DNA of 51,431 nt from Rhizobium chutanense. Its GTDB lineage: Bacteria > Pseudomonadota > Alphaproteobacteria > Rhizobiales > Rhizobiaceae. The stretch spans positions 1-51,431 of the forward strand of contig NZ_NWSV01000035.1 of the NCBI RefSeq assembly GCF_002531935.1, read 5' to 3'. This document shows positions 1 through 8,121 of the stretch, in pieces; positions within the stretch are counted from its first letter, which is position 1; the number at the start of each line of letters is the position of its first letter. A model generated the notes under the pieces. That model saw only the letters and a program-made list of their open reading frames with translations. It was not told the origin of the DNA and did not search any database. The position numbers and the translations under genes are program-made.

Positions 1-2895
1 TACGACGCCACCTACCATCTCTATCCGGTGGCCGAGCGGGCGCCGCGTTACTTCGGCAATGGCACGTTGACTGCCGACAGCCGTTTCGTCAGCACGACGA
101 GCTACGACCCGGTCTGCGGTCTGCCGGCGACGAAGACCGACTGGAACGGCATCGTCGAGACCTACACCTATGACGCCTATTGCCGGCCCTATGGCTATGT
201 GAATGCGGGATCGGGCAATTATGTCAACACCCGCTACGAGAACGAGGGCAGCCCGACGACGCAGGCGGTGGTGACCACGTCGCCCAGGACCAACGGCTCG
301 GGCGAAGTCTTCAGCCGCACCTATTATGACGGTCTCGGACGGCCCTGGCGGGTGGAAACACCGGGCGCCTCTGCCACCGACCCGGCTCGCATCACCGACA
401 CGGTCTATGATGCCCGTGGGAACGTGCAGAAGACGTCACTTATACGATTCAAGGCCGCCGCGACCGAGAGCGAAACGATACAGTGGACGGTCAACAGCTA
501 TGACTGGCAGGACCGGGTGGTGAAGACGGTCAATCCCGACAGCAGCCAGAAGCTCTACCAATACGCGGCGCAGTCGGCTCTCGTCACCGACGTCACCAGG
601 TTGCCGGTGTCGCTGACGGTCATGACCGACGAGGAGAACCATCCGCATCGCAGCTATGCCGACGCGGACGGCAATGTCATCGCCCTGCAGTCGCAGCTCG
701 GCGCGAATTGGGTCACGGAAAACCGTACCTATGATCCGCTCGGCCGTCTGCTGGGTGTACGCGATCCCAAGGGTGCGCAATGGACCTATACCTACGACTG
801 GCTCGGCAACCGGCTGACGGCAAGCGATCCGGATCTCGGCAACTGGTCCTATGAATATGACGATGCCGGCCGGCTGATCCGCCAGACGGATGCCCGCGGT
901 GCGGTGACGACGATGGCCTACGACCAAATGGGCCGGGTGCTCCGCAAGGAGGTGACCGAACCGGGTGCGACGGTGGCGACGCTGCTGGCTGAGAATAGCT
1001 ATGACGAACCGGCCGCCACCGGCCAGTCGCACAATGCCGGCATGCTGACCACGGCGGCGAATGACAATGCGACGGTCACCTATACCCGCTTCTATAACGG
1101 CGCCGGCGACAAGAGCATCACCAGCACGACGATCGACGGGGTGACGAGCACGACCACGGTCGAACACGGGCCGAGCGGCAAGACGACGGCGATCGCCTAT
1201 GCGCCTGCCAACATCGTCGTCGGCAAGCGCACCCTGCCCTGGCTCTATAACGACGCCGATCTGCTTTCCAGGATCCCCGGGCTGATCGATTCCACCAGCT
1301 ACGAGGCCGACGGCCAGACGAAGTTGATCACCTACATCAACGGTGTGACGACCAGCTTCAGCTATTCGCCGACACGGCGCTGGCTGGACCGGGTGACGAC
1401 GGCCAAGGGCACGACGGTGCTGATGGACAATCAGTACAGCCGCGACAAGCTCGGCCGGATCAAGACCATCACCGGTCTGACGGCCAACGACAACTGGACC
1501 TACACCTATGACGATCTCTCTCGTCTGACCGGCGCCGACAATGGCGGCGACAACACGCTCGACGAGACCTACAGCTACGACAGCAATCACAATCTGCTCT
1601 CACGCACACGGGTCGGCACCTACACCTATCCGGCGGCGACAGCAGTCCGCCCGCATGCGGCAACACAGATCGGCACCAAGACGATCGGCTATGATGCCAA
1701 CGGCAACATGCTCTCGGACGGCACCCGCACGCTGACCTGGGATGCGTCCAACCGGCTGTCGACGGTCACCCAGAACGGCGCCACGGTGACGCTTGCCTAT
1801 GGACCGGACGGAGCCCGGGTGAAGAAGAGCTGGGCCTTCGGCACGACGCTCTATCCCGACGCCAATGTCGAGATCGACCGGACGACGCCGGGCACCGACA
1901 TCTACACCCTCTACCCGCATCCCGACGCCAAGATCGTCGTCACATCAGGCTCGACCACGCAGGACAAGTTCTTCCTGCATCGTGATCATCTGGCTTCGGT
2001 GCGGCAGGTGACGAACGAAAGCGGCACCCGCGTCGAGCAGACCGGCTATGCCGCCTATGGCGAAGCCACCAACACCACGATGCAGACCAAGAAGAGCTAT
2101 ATCGGCGAACGCTTCGATCCCGAAACCGGGCTGATGTATCTTAATGCCAGATACTACGATCCGGCGTTCGGGCGGTTCATCTCGCCGGATGATTGGGATC
2201 CGACCCAAGAAGGTGTGGGCACAAATCGGTATGCCTATGCCGGAAACGATCCGATCAACAAAAGCGATCCAAACGGGCATCTGACCATAGGCGACCTTTT
2301 CTCATCTCCAGCGGAAAGAGATAAAACGCACGGAGAGAATGCCTCACAGTTTGACCATATGGCCGCGGAGCAGCGTGAGCTGGGGGATCCGGAAAACTTG
2401 GTTAGTACCTATGAGGATATGGCAAAACGTGAGCGGCAAAGGATCGGTAAAACGACCATGCAGCTAGCACTTCAAGATGGTCTCGAAATCGTTGATTCAG
2501 CTTCATTAGGCCTGCTGAAGGGCATATCGGGCGGCGCAAAAGTTGCAAGCGCTGTAAGCAAGTCGGCTCCAATCAACGAAACAGTGCTGAATATCACTAG
2601 GCCGCTTACAGCAAACGACTTGGGACTTAAGGGAGCGCTCACCGAGTTGAAGGGCACCTTCACCGTCAAAGACGGCGCGGCAACTGTTTACGTCGATATG
2701 ATCCGAGGCAATATCACCAATCCCATGGCCTTGGTTCGAAATCTAAGCGAAACGGCTAGAGCGGCCGGTGCAAGTTCAATTACGATCAGAGGAAGACTTG
2801 CTAACCCAGCCTTGGAAAAAGTTCTTGCAGCCCGATGGGGCCTAACGGCGGAGGTTGGCAAAGGGACGGACTCATTTACGATACCTATAAGGTGA
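1..2895 (+). CDS. Rhs repeat polymorphic toxin, 5' end outside window
   Basis: The reading frame is open from base 1, so the gene begins upstream; 964 codons are visible. Residues up to about 690 are a run of YD repeats (YTYDxxGR-type motifs). They are followed by the conserved Rhs core end, with FDPETGLMYLNARYYDP and, at about 2270-2283, the DPNGHL junction. By family knowledge such a protein forms a cocoon that encloses and releases a variable C-terminal toxin in contact-dependent or type VI secretion. The tip (about 2284-2895, roughly 200 residues) is visibly AT-richer than the core, as expected of an exchanged module. I do not recognise its activity. Its last 60 residues (AAGASSITIRGRLANPALEKVL) faintly resemble an acetyltransferase-like fold, which is only a guess. 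A small gene starts 7 bases after the stop and is the likely immunity partner. Confidence 0.9.
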   Translation, partial: YDATYHLYPVAERAPRYFGNGTLTADSRFVSTTSYDPVCGLPATKTDWNGIVETYTYDAYCRPYGYVNAGSGNYVNTRYENEGSPTTQAVVTTSPRTNGSGEVFSRTYYDGLGRPWRVETPGASATDPARITDTVYDARGNVQKTSLIRFKAAATESETIQWTVNSYDWQDRVVKTVNPDSSQKLYQYAAQSALVTDVTRLPVSLTVMTDEENHPHRSYADADGNVIALQSQLGANWVTENRTYDPLGRLLGVRDPKGAQWTYTYDWLGNRLTASDPDLGNWSYEYDDAGRLIRQTDARGAVTTMAYDQMGRVLRKEVTEPGATVATLLAENSYDEPAATGQSHNAGMLTTAANDNATVTYTRFYNGAGDKSITSTTIDGVTSTTTVEHGPSGKTTAIAYAPANIVVGKRTLPWLYNDADLLSRIPGLIDSTSYEADGQTKLITYINGVTTSFSYSPTRRWLDRVTTAKGTTVLMDNQYSRDKLGRIKTITGLTANDNWTYTYDDLSRLTGADNGGDNTLDETYSYDSNHNLLSRTRVGTYTYPAATAVRPHAATQIGTKTIGYDANGNMLSDGTRTLTWDASNRLSTVTQNGATVTLAYGPDGARVKKSWAFGTTLYPDANVEIDRTTPGTDIYTLYPHPDAKIVVTSGSTTQDKFFLHRDHLASVRQVTNESGTRVEQTGYAAYGEATNTTMQTKKSYIGERFDPETGLMYLNARYYDPAFGRFISPDDWDPTQEGVGTNRYAYAGNDPINKSDPNGHLTIGDLFSSPAERDKTHGENASQFDHMAAEQRELGDPENLVSTYEDMAKRERQRIGKTTMQLALQDGLEIVDSASLGLLKGISGGAKVASAVSKSAPINETVLNITRPLTANDLGLKGALTELKGTFTVKDGAATVYVDMIRGNITNPMALVRNLSETARAAGASSITIRGRLANPALEKVLAARWGLTAEVGKGTDSFTIPIR

Positions 2896-2902
2896 CACGC
2901 CG

Positions 2903-3280
2903 ATGAACGCGAGAATTCGGGCAAGAAGAATATTAAAGGATCTGAGGCGATATGAAGCGATGCCTTCGCCGATGTGGCACCAAAGAGATGACTTTGGCTT
3001 CTTGATAGGCACGTATTCTAATCCAGGTCCAAGTAACGCCAGAATATTTATATTGGATAACGGCATATTGTGGGGAGACGGTGAAGAAGGAAATTCATTC
3101 CTCTACTCCGAGGTAATGGTGGTGTCCATTCTAGAGGGACAAGAGAGCGTTGAAATAATCATCTTGACTGACGGGGGCAAGGAGTTACGGCTTCCTATCT
3201 CCGGCAGGGACGGAAAATACTCGGACTGTATGGTCATGCTTCGATTCTTGGATAGGGTTGTAGCGGACGCGAAAAAATAA
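2903..3280 (+). CDS. Putative immunity protein for the Rhs tip
   Basis: A 125-residue cytosolic protein without signal peptide or membrane segment, starting 7 bases after the rhs stop. It is AT-rich like the toxin tip and unlike the rhs core, so tip and this gene probably moved as one cassette. The alternation of short strands (FILDNGILWGDG, YSEVMVVSIL, EIIILTDGGKELRLPI) ending in a helix (MVMLRFLDRVVADAKK) resembles the PH-like small proteins often found as immunity or lipid-binding proteins; that fold is an inference from pattern only. Role as immunity protein rests on position and size. Confidence 0.6.
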   Translation: MNARIRARRILKDLRRYEAMPSPMWHQRDDFGFLIGTYSNPGPSNARIFILDNGILWGDGEEGNSFLYSEVMVVSILEGQESVEIIILTDGGKELRLPISGRDGKYSDCMVMLRFLDRVVADAKK

Positions 3281-3392
3281 CGAGTGACTCGCATCGGCCG
3301 ATTTACGAAAAAGGAACGGTTACCCCCGTGGGGTTGTTTGCATATCGTTCTTTAGAGAGATAGACGGCGCTGGACTGAAGACTCCCGGTGCC

Positions 3393-3530
3393 GGGCCCGA
3401 TGATTGGCATCCGACCATGGAAGGCGTCGGGACCAACCGATATACCTATGCCCAGAATGATCTTGTCAACAAGAGTGACCCCAATGGGCATCTTATTGAA
3501 GGTTTCGATGATCCTCACAACACCTCAGCG
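3393..3530 (+). pseudogene. Displaced Rhs core-tip fragment
   Basis: The frame reads GPDDWHPTMEGVGTNRY, then TYAQNDLVNKSDPNGHL, clearly parallel to the core end of the upstream rhs gene (SPDDWDPTQEGVGTNRY and then the NDPINKSDPNGHL stretch). It has no start or core of its own and runs after about 15 further residues into the 3' end of the convergent Nudix gene. This is the usual look of an orphan rhs tip: a former C-terminal module pushed downstream when a new toxin-immunity cassette was inserted. Almost all of its toxin part is missing, so it is a remnant rather than a usable spare tip. Confidence 0.75.
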
Positions 3531-3956
3531 GAATTGCTTTGTGTAGGGCAGCTTTGCCTCGGCGAGAGAAAACCAGCCTGCGCGATCAACCTCCGGAAAG
3601 CTCCTGACCCGGCCCGATTTCGGCGGCCATTCGATTTGAAATTCCGAACTCCGTATCGCGTTCAGGTCCAGCACCGGATCGGCTTCGATCGACCAGGCGA
3701 CGACGATCTTGCCGCCGGGCTGTCGGTATTCGCCGAGCAGCGTGGCTATGCCGTCGACTTCTACACCCAGCTCTTCGGCCGTCTCCCGCAGCGCCGCCGT
3801 GAGCTCATCCTCTTCCGGCTCGATCATTGCCTTCGGGATCGACCAGGCAGCCTCGTCCTTCCCAGCCCAGAAGGGACCACCCGGATGGACGAGAAGGACT
3901 TCGAGGTCGGCGGACAGGCGCCGATAGATCAGAAGCCCGGCGCTACGGATTGCCAT
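3525..3956 (-). CDS. Nudix hydrolase
   Basis: This 143-residue protein would hydrolyse a nucleoside diphosphate linked to another group; the substrate cannot be told from sequence. The Nudix helix is seen as EEDELTAALRETAEELGV, which fits E-x7-RE-x2-EE-x-G. The leading glycine of the consensus is alanine here (PKAMIEP where PKGxIEP is usual), a mild deviation. A GPFWAGKDEAAWSIPK stretch precedes it, as in the MutT/NTP-pyrophosphohydrolase-like branch that acts on dinucleoside polyphosphates. The start lies 21 bases after a tiny cysteine-rich gene on the same strand, so the two are probably cotranscribed. Confidence 0.85.
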   Translation of the reverse strand: MAIRSAGLLIYRRLSADLEVLLVHPGGPFWAGKDEAAWSIPKAMIEPEEDELTAALRETAEELGVEVDGIATLLGEYRQPGGKIVVAWSIEADPVLDLNAIRSSEFQIEWPPKSGRVRSFPEVDRAGWFSLAEAKLPYTKQFR

Positions 3957-3977
3957 TGCCTTGTACCCTCGTCGCGT

Positions 3978-4145
3978 TCACGAGGCCAGGCATTCCTCGC
4001 AAATGCCGCAGCCATCGTCATCCATCCACCGGCATCGGCGCTGACAGCAAAGGCAGACACGGCCATCGGGCTCGTCTTTTGTGTCTTCCGGAGGAATGAT
4101 CTCGATCACCGTATCGAATAGAGTGTCAGCCACAAGCTCCGCCAT
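3978..4145 (-). CDS. Tiny cysteine-rich protein
   Basis: A 55-residue reading frame. The start at 4145 is preceded by GGAG at suitable spacing, and the stop lies 21 bases before the Nudix start. The N-terminal half is acidic and hydrophobic (MAELVADTLFDTVIEIIPPE). The C-terminal half carries six cysteines, CLCCQRRC and then CGICEEC, a spacing suited to one zinc or Fe-S site. I do not know the family. The codon choice and the clean fit to the operon with the Nudix gene support it being real. Possible roles include a metal-binding adaptor, but nothing direct is visible. Confidence 0.55.
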   Translation of the reverse strand: MAELVADTLFDTVIEIIPPEDTKDEPDGRVCLCCQRRCRWMDDDGCGICEECLAS

Positions 4146-4259
4146 CTCGTCGCTCCATCAGTCTCTTCCATATGAGATAGGAGCGGCTGCCGATGCCGGC
4201 AAGTTCTCGACACGGCAGCGGCAGGGCGTTTTCCCGTGCACAGGCAGGGTTTGGCGATG

Positions 4260-4658
4260 TCAGCGACTGGCCGGAATGCGGGCGATGACCTTGATCTCGA
4301 AGTCGAAGCCGGCGAGCCAGTTGACGCCGAGCGCAGTCCAGTTCGGATAGGGCGGCTTCCTGAAAATCTCCTGCTTGACGGCCAGGATCGTTTCGAACTG
4401 GTTTTCGGGATCGGTGTGGAAGCTGGTGATATCGACAATATCGTCGAACGTGCAGCCGGCGGCACTCAGCGTCGCCTTCAGGTTTTCAAAGGCCAGCCGG
4501 ACCTGGCGTTCGAAATCCGGCTCGGCTGTTCCATCGGAACGGCTGCCGACCTGTCCGGAGACAAACAGCAGATCACCGGAGCGGATCGCGGCGGAGTAAC
4601 CGTGCTTCTCGTAAAGATCATGCCTGCCGGCCGGAAAGATTGCTTCGCGTTGGGTCAT
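4260..4658 (-). CDS. RidA family protein (YjgF/UK114)
   Basis: This 132-residue protein belongs to the RidA superfamily of trimeric enzymes that hydrolyse reactive enamines and imines, or related compounds. The core is seen in GDLLFVSGQVG near residue 30 and in the C-terminal NWTALGVNWLAGFDFEIKVIARIP. In true RidA an arginine near the C-terminal third (around position 105) binds the substrate carboxylate. Here the equivalent YPNWTALGVNWLA region lacks a clear arginine, so the protein is more likely a Rid1-7 type paralogue of unknown substrate. It faces a TetR gene across three operator palindromes and is therefore the likely target of that repressor. Confidence 0.85.
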   Translation of the reverse strand: MTQREAIFPAGRHDLYEKHGYSAAIRSGDLLFVSGQVGSRSDGTAEPDFERQVRLAFENLKATLSAAGCTFDDIVDITSFHTDPENQFETILAVKQEIFRKPPYPNWTALGVNWLAGFDFEIKVIARIPASR

Positions 4659-4732
4659 TCTGATCTCTCTTTATTGTTGGGAACCACCGATGAGGGCCGG
4701 GTGAGACTTCACAAGCCAGCCTTCCATTTGAT

Positions 4733-4795
4733 ATACGGTGCGTATGTGAGGTAATGGCATACGGTTCGTATGTCAAGTCCGTATACGGGCCGTAT
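4733..4795. promoter_or_regulatory. Three TetR-type operator palindromes
   Basis: Three copies of ATACG-N3-CGTAT lie in the divergent promoter between the RidA and TetR genes: 4733-4745 (spacer GTG), 4759-4771 (spacer GTT) and 4783-4795 (spacer GGC). The half-sites are perfect inverted repeats in all three, and the second is extended to CATACG/CGTATG. The centres are 26 and 24 bases apart, close to helical phasing. The last copy ends 17 bases before the TetR start codon. This is the expected layout for an autoregulating TetR repressor that also controls the divergent ridA-like gene. Confidence 0.8.
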
Positions 4796-4812
4796 GTGAA
4801 TTGAGGGATCGA

Positions 4813-5406
4813 ATGGCAAAGACGCGCAGCGAAACGATGCAGGAAAACCGCGCCAAACTGATCGCGGCTGCCCGCAAGGCTTTTGCCGAAAAAGGGTACG
4901 CGGCAGCGTCCATGGACGAGCTGACGGCTGACGCCGGGCTGACGCGCGGCGCGCTCTACCACAATTTCGGAGACAAGCGCGGGCTGCTGGCGGCTGTTGT
5001 GGAGCAGATCGACACCGAAATGGCGGTGCGCGCCAAAGAGATCGGGGCGCGGGCTGGTAATGATTGGCAGGGCCTGCTCGCCGAGGGTGCGGCCTATATC
5101 GAGATGGCGCTCAATCCGGAAGTCCAGCGCATCGTTCTGCTCGACGGACCCGCGGTGTTGGGGGATCCCTCGCAATGGCCGAGCCAGAACAATTGTCTGC
5201 AGGTGACCAAGAGCGCGGTGGAGCGCCTGATCGCACAAGGCATCCTCAAACCGCTGGACGCCGAAGCGGTGGCCCGATTGCTGAGCGGCGCGGCTCTCAA
5301 TGCGGCTCTCTGGATTGCTGCCAGCGAAAACCCGCAGAGCGTGTTGCCGAAGGCGGTCGAGACTTTTCATGCCCTGGCGGCAGGTCTGCTTGTGCAGCGT
5401 TTATGA
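4813..5406 (+). CDS. TetR/AcrR family repressor
   Basis: A 197-residue DNA-binding regulator. The N-terminal helix-turn-helix is typical of the family: RAKLIAAARKAFAEKGYAA, then SMDELTADAGLTRGALYHNF with GDKRGLLAAV (about residues 13-60). The rest is an all-helical ligand domain resembling the TetR_C group that ends with QRIVLLDGPAVLG and a helix of alanines and leucines. I chose the ATG at 4813 rather than the TTG at 4801 because GAGGGA at 4803-4808 gives a good ribosome site for it. It probably binds the three palindromes just upstream, repressing itself and the divergent RidA gene until an unknown ligand appears. Confidence 0.9.
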   Translation: MAKTRSETMQENRAKLIAAARKAFAEKGYAAASMDELTADAGLTRGALYHNFGDKRGLLAAVVEQIDTEMAVRAKEIGARAGNDWQGLLAEGAAYIEMALNPEVQRIVLLDGPAVLGDPSQWPSQNNCLQVTKSAVERLIAQGILKPLDAEAVARLLSGAALNAALWIAASENPQSVLPKAVETFHALAAGLLVQRL

Positions 5407-5428
5407 GCTTCTGGGTCCGTTCTGCAGG

Positions 5429-6109
5429 TCAGTGACCAAGGTTGTCGGCGGCGGCGATGATTTCCGCCGTCGTGGGGAAGACGGAGAGGCTGTTCGGCCC
5501 GTCGAGCGCCTCGATTCGTGTCCAGCCGATGGTGCCGTCCGCATTGACCAGGAAGTGCCCGACGAGCTGGGTCGCATGGTTCGCGAACATCGCATGATCG
5601 GCTTCGGTCAACTCGAAGTGGTCTTTGGCGTTGAGGATCGTGTTGCCTTCCATCGGGTGCAGCGGTTCCGGCAGTTCGCCGGTAGGGTTGATGCGTGCCG
5701 CCTGGAACTGCGCCATCGTTGTGAGATAGGGCCATTCGGGCTGCTCGCGGCTCCCATCGGGCAGGAACTCGGCATGCGGCACACCATAGGCCCGATGCGT
5801 GCGGCAATCGGGGTCACAGAGAAGCACTATCGGCGTCGGCCGGTGGCGGAAATACAGGCGGGCACGCTCCGCCGGCGTGTTGATAACGGCGACGGTCTCC
5901 ACCCCGGCGGCGTGCAGGGTCGGCTGTACCGCGGCAAGTTGTTCCAGCTGGCGCCGGCAGAACGGGCAGTGCAGCCCGCGAAAGAAGCCGATCAGGAACG
6001 GGCGGCCGCGCAAGTCGGCGAAAGACACCGTTCCGTCGAAGTTGGCCGCGGCCAGCGCGAATCCGGGCGCGGCTTCTCCAGGCTGCAGCGGGCGTTTCTG
6101 GTCCCCCAT
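5429..6109 (-). CDS. Peroxiredoxin-like (AhpC/TSA) thioredoxin-fold protein
   Basis: This 226-residue protein begins with a redoxin domain: PGEAAPGFALAAANFDGTVS, then SFADLRGRPFLIGFFRGLHCPFCRRQ. The CPFC pair near residue 49 sits where peroxiredoxins and thioredoxin-like reductases carry the reactive cysteine(s). Conserved strands LIGFF and VETVAVI follow. The C-terminal part has VGHFLVNADGTIGWTRIEAL, matching the strand that closes the fold. No signal peptide is present, so it should act in the cytosol, probably reducing peroxides or serving as a thiol reductase. It converges on the TetR gene with a 22-base gap. It is longer than standard AhpC and lacks a clear resolving-cysteine tail. Confidence 0.8.
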   Translation of the reverse strand: MGDQKRPLQPGEAAPGFALAAANFDGTVSFADLRGRPFLIGFFRGLHCPFCRRQLEQLAAVQPTLHAAGVETVAVINTPAERARLYFRHRPTPIVLLCDPDCRTHRAYGVPHAEFLPDGSREQPEWPYLTTMAQFQAARINPTGELPEPLHPMEGNTILNAKDHFELTEADHAMFANHATQLVGHFLVNADGTIGWTRIEALDGPNSLSVFPTTAEIIAAADNLGH

Positions 6110-6197
6110 GGAATAATTCCCTTGTCGTATCGCCCAGGAGGACGACCGAAATTCAACTATACCACTTGTCGCAAGAAGGCCCAGTGCTCAGTGTCTG

Positions 6198-7097
6198 TCA
6201 CTCCTTCACTGCCCCGGTCATCGACGAAACATAGTAATCCACGAAGAACGAGTAGAGGATGACCACCGGCAGCGAGCCGAACAGGGCTCCCGCCATCAGC
6301 GCGCCCCATTCGAACACATCGCCGCGCACCAGTTCGGTCAGCACCCCGACCGGGATGGTTTTGTTCTCAGAAGACTGAATGAAAGTAAGGGCATAGATGA
6401 ATTCGTTCCAGGACAGCGTGAAGGCGAAAATCCCGGCGGAGATCAGCCCCGGCACGGCGAGCGGCAGGATGATCTTGATGAGGATCTGCCACCGGTTGGC
6501 GCCGTCCACCAGCGCGCTTTCCTCCAGCTCGAAGGGGATCGAGCGGAAATAACCCATCAGCAGCCAGGTGCAGAAGGGAATGAGGAAGGTCGGATAGGTG
6601 AAGATCAGCGCCAGCCGCGAGTCGTAGATCCCGAGCTTGAAGACGATGAAGGCGAGAGGGATGAAGAGGATCGACGGCGGCACGAGATAGGCGAGGAAGA
6701 TCACCAGGCCGACCGAACGCGAGCCGGTGAAGCGGACGCGCTCGATGGCATAGGCGCCCAGGACCGAGGCCACCAGCGAGAGAAAGGTCGAGCAGACCGC
6801 CACCAGCATCGTGTTCCACAGCCAGCCCGGATAGGAGGTTTCGAGGAACAGGTATTTGATATGGGCGATCGTCGGCCCCACGACCCAGAAGGGGCTGTAA
6901 TTGCTATAGTCGGTCAGCTGTTCGTTGGGCTTCACCGCGGTGATCGCCATCCAGTAGAACGGGAAGAGCAGCACGAAGACGAAGACGGCCATCGGCAAAT
7001 AGAGCATCACGATCCGCCGCGGCAGGCGGTTCAGATAGCTCATGCCTTCGGCATTGTCGGTCAGGGCTTGGTCGGCGGTGTTGGAATGTGTCGACAT
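6198..7097 (-). CDS. Carbohydrate ABC transporter permease, MalG type
   Basis: One of two inner-membrane subunits of a CUT1 sugar importer, about 299 residues with six predicted membrane segments. The first is IVMLYLPMAVFVFVLLFPFYW. The EAA loop that contacts the ATPase is seen as ELEESALVDGANRWQILIKI with the later PLAVPGL. An upstream extension of the frame (to 7220) lies inside the preceding permease gene and is ignored. Two starts compete, at 7103 and 7097. AGGA sits at good distance from the 7097 ATG and too close to the other. The preceding permease stop is at 7108, so the two are translationally close-coupled. Confidence 0.92.
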   Translation of the reverse strand: MSTHSNTADQALTDNAEGMSYLNRLPRRIVMLYLPMAVFVFVLLFPFYWMAITAVKPNEQLTDYSNYSPFWVVGPTIAHIKYLFLETSYPGWLWNTMLVAVCSTFLSLVASVLGAYAIERVRFTGSRSVGLVIFLAYLVPPSILFIPLAFIVFKLGIYDSRLALIFTYPTFLIPFCTWLLMGYFRSIPFELEESALVDGANRWQILIKIILPLAVPGLISAGIFAFTLSWNEFIYALTFIQSSENKTIPVGVLTELVRGDVFEWGALMAGALFGSLPVVILYSFFVDYYVSSMTGAVKE

Positions 7098-7107
7098 CGT
7101 CATTTTC

Positions 7108-8040
7108 CTAATCCTGGCCGCCCTGTTGCCATTTGCGCCGTTGCAGGCCGAAGAAACTGAACATGATGGCGCCGAGCAGGAAGGGCACCATGGCGACCGC
7201 GATGGCCGCGCCCTCGCCAAGCTGGCCGCCGGGAATGCCGCGCTGGAACGACAGCGTCGCCATCAGATGCGTCGCGTTGACAGGGCCGCCCTTGGTCAGC
7301 ACGTAGATGAGCTGGAAATCGGTGAAGGTAAAAAGCACCGAGAAGGTCATCACCACGGCGATGATCGGCGTCAGCATCGGCAGCGTCACATAGCGGAAAC
7401 GCTGCCAGCTCGTGGCGCCGTCCAGCGAGGCTGCCTCCTGCAGCGACGCCGGGATCGTCTGCAGCCCGGCAAGCAGCGAGATCGCCACGAAAGGAATGCC
7501 GCGCCAGACATTGGCGACGATGACGGATATGCGCGCATTGAGTGGATCGCCGAGGAAATTGATCGGTCCGCTGATCAGCCCCAGCTTCATCAGCGACCAG
7601 GAGATGATCGAGAACTGGGAATCGTAGATCCACCAGAAGGCCAGCGCCGAAAGCACCGTCGGCACCACCCAGGGGAGCAGGACGATTGCCCGGAAGAAGG
7701 ATTTGTAGGGCAGATGCTGGTTGAGCAGCATCGCCAGCCAGAGCCCGAGCGCGAATTTCAGCACCGAGGCGATGAAAGTATAGAGAACGGTGTTGAAGAC
7801 CGACAGCCAGAAGACCGAGTCCTCCATCAGGAACTGGTAGTTTTCCAGACCGATGAAGATGCCGTCGCGGCCGATCCTGGTATCGGTGAAGCCCAGCCAG
7901 ACGCCGAGCCCCAGCGGATAGGTGAGAAAGCAGACGAGAAACACCGCCGCCGGCAGCATGAACAGGAAGCCGAGCACATTATTGTTCTGCAGGAGCGAAG
8001 AGACCGGCCCGCGCCCACCCTGCGAATTCGCCATCGACAT
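7108..8040 (-). CDS. Carbohydrate ABC transporter permease, MalF type
   Basis: A 310-residue inner-membrane subunit partnering the MalG-type permease downstream. Membrane segments begin with VLGFLFMLPAAVFLVCFLTY. The EAA loop reads SLQEAASLDGATSWQRFRYV followed by TLPMLTP, as in the MalF/UgpA group. The TKGGP turn (about residue 250) is also typical of that group. Gene order on the minus strand is binding protein, this permease, second permease, with the ATPase further upstream. A strong hairpin separates it from the binding protein gene. Confidence 0.92.
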   Translation of the reverse strand: MSMANSQGGRGPVSSLLQNNNVLGFLFMLPAAVFLVCFLTYPLGLGVWLGFTDTRIGRDGIFIGLENYQFLMEDSVFWLSVFNTVLYTFIASVLKFALGLWLAMLLNQHLPYKSFFRAIVLLPWVVPTVLSALAFWWIYDSQFSIISWSLMKLGLISGPINFLGDPLNARISVIVANVWRGIPFVAISLLAGLQTIPASLQEAASLDGATSWQRFRYVTLPMLTPIIAVVMTFSVLFTFTDFQLIYVLTKGGPVNATHLMATLSFQRGIPGGQLGEGAAIAVAMVPFLLGAIMFSFFGLQRRKWQQGGQD

Positions 8041-8076
8041 TGCTGATCTCCAGATCGCCGTTTGAACTGCAGTTAT

Positions 8077-8105
8077 CGCGGCATGCCGAAGGCCGGCATG
8101 CCGCG
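8077..8105. terminator. Intercistronic hairpin after the binding-protein gene
   Basis: CGCGGCATGCCG (8077-8088) pairs perfectly with CGGCATGCCGCG (8094-8105) across a five-base loop. It lies 16 bases beyond the stop of the solute-binding protein gene and before the MalF-type permease. No clear uridine run follows, so it may act as a partial terminator or as a 3' stabiliser that lets the binding protein be made in excess of the permeases, as is known for maltose-type operons. Confidence 0.6.
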
Positions 8106-8121
8106 TGTTTTGAAACGCGGG

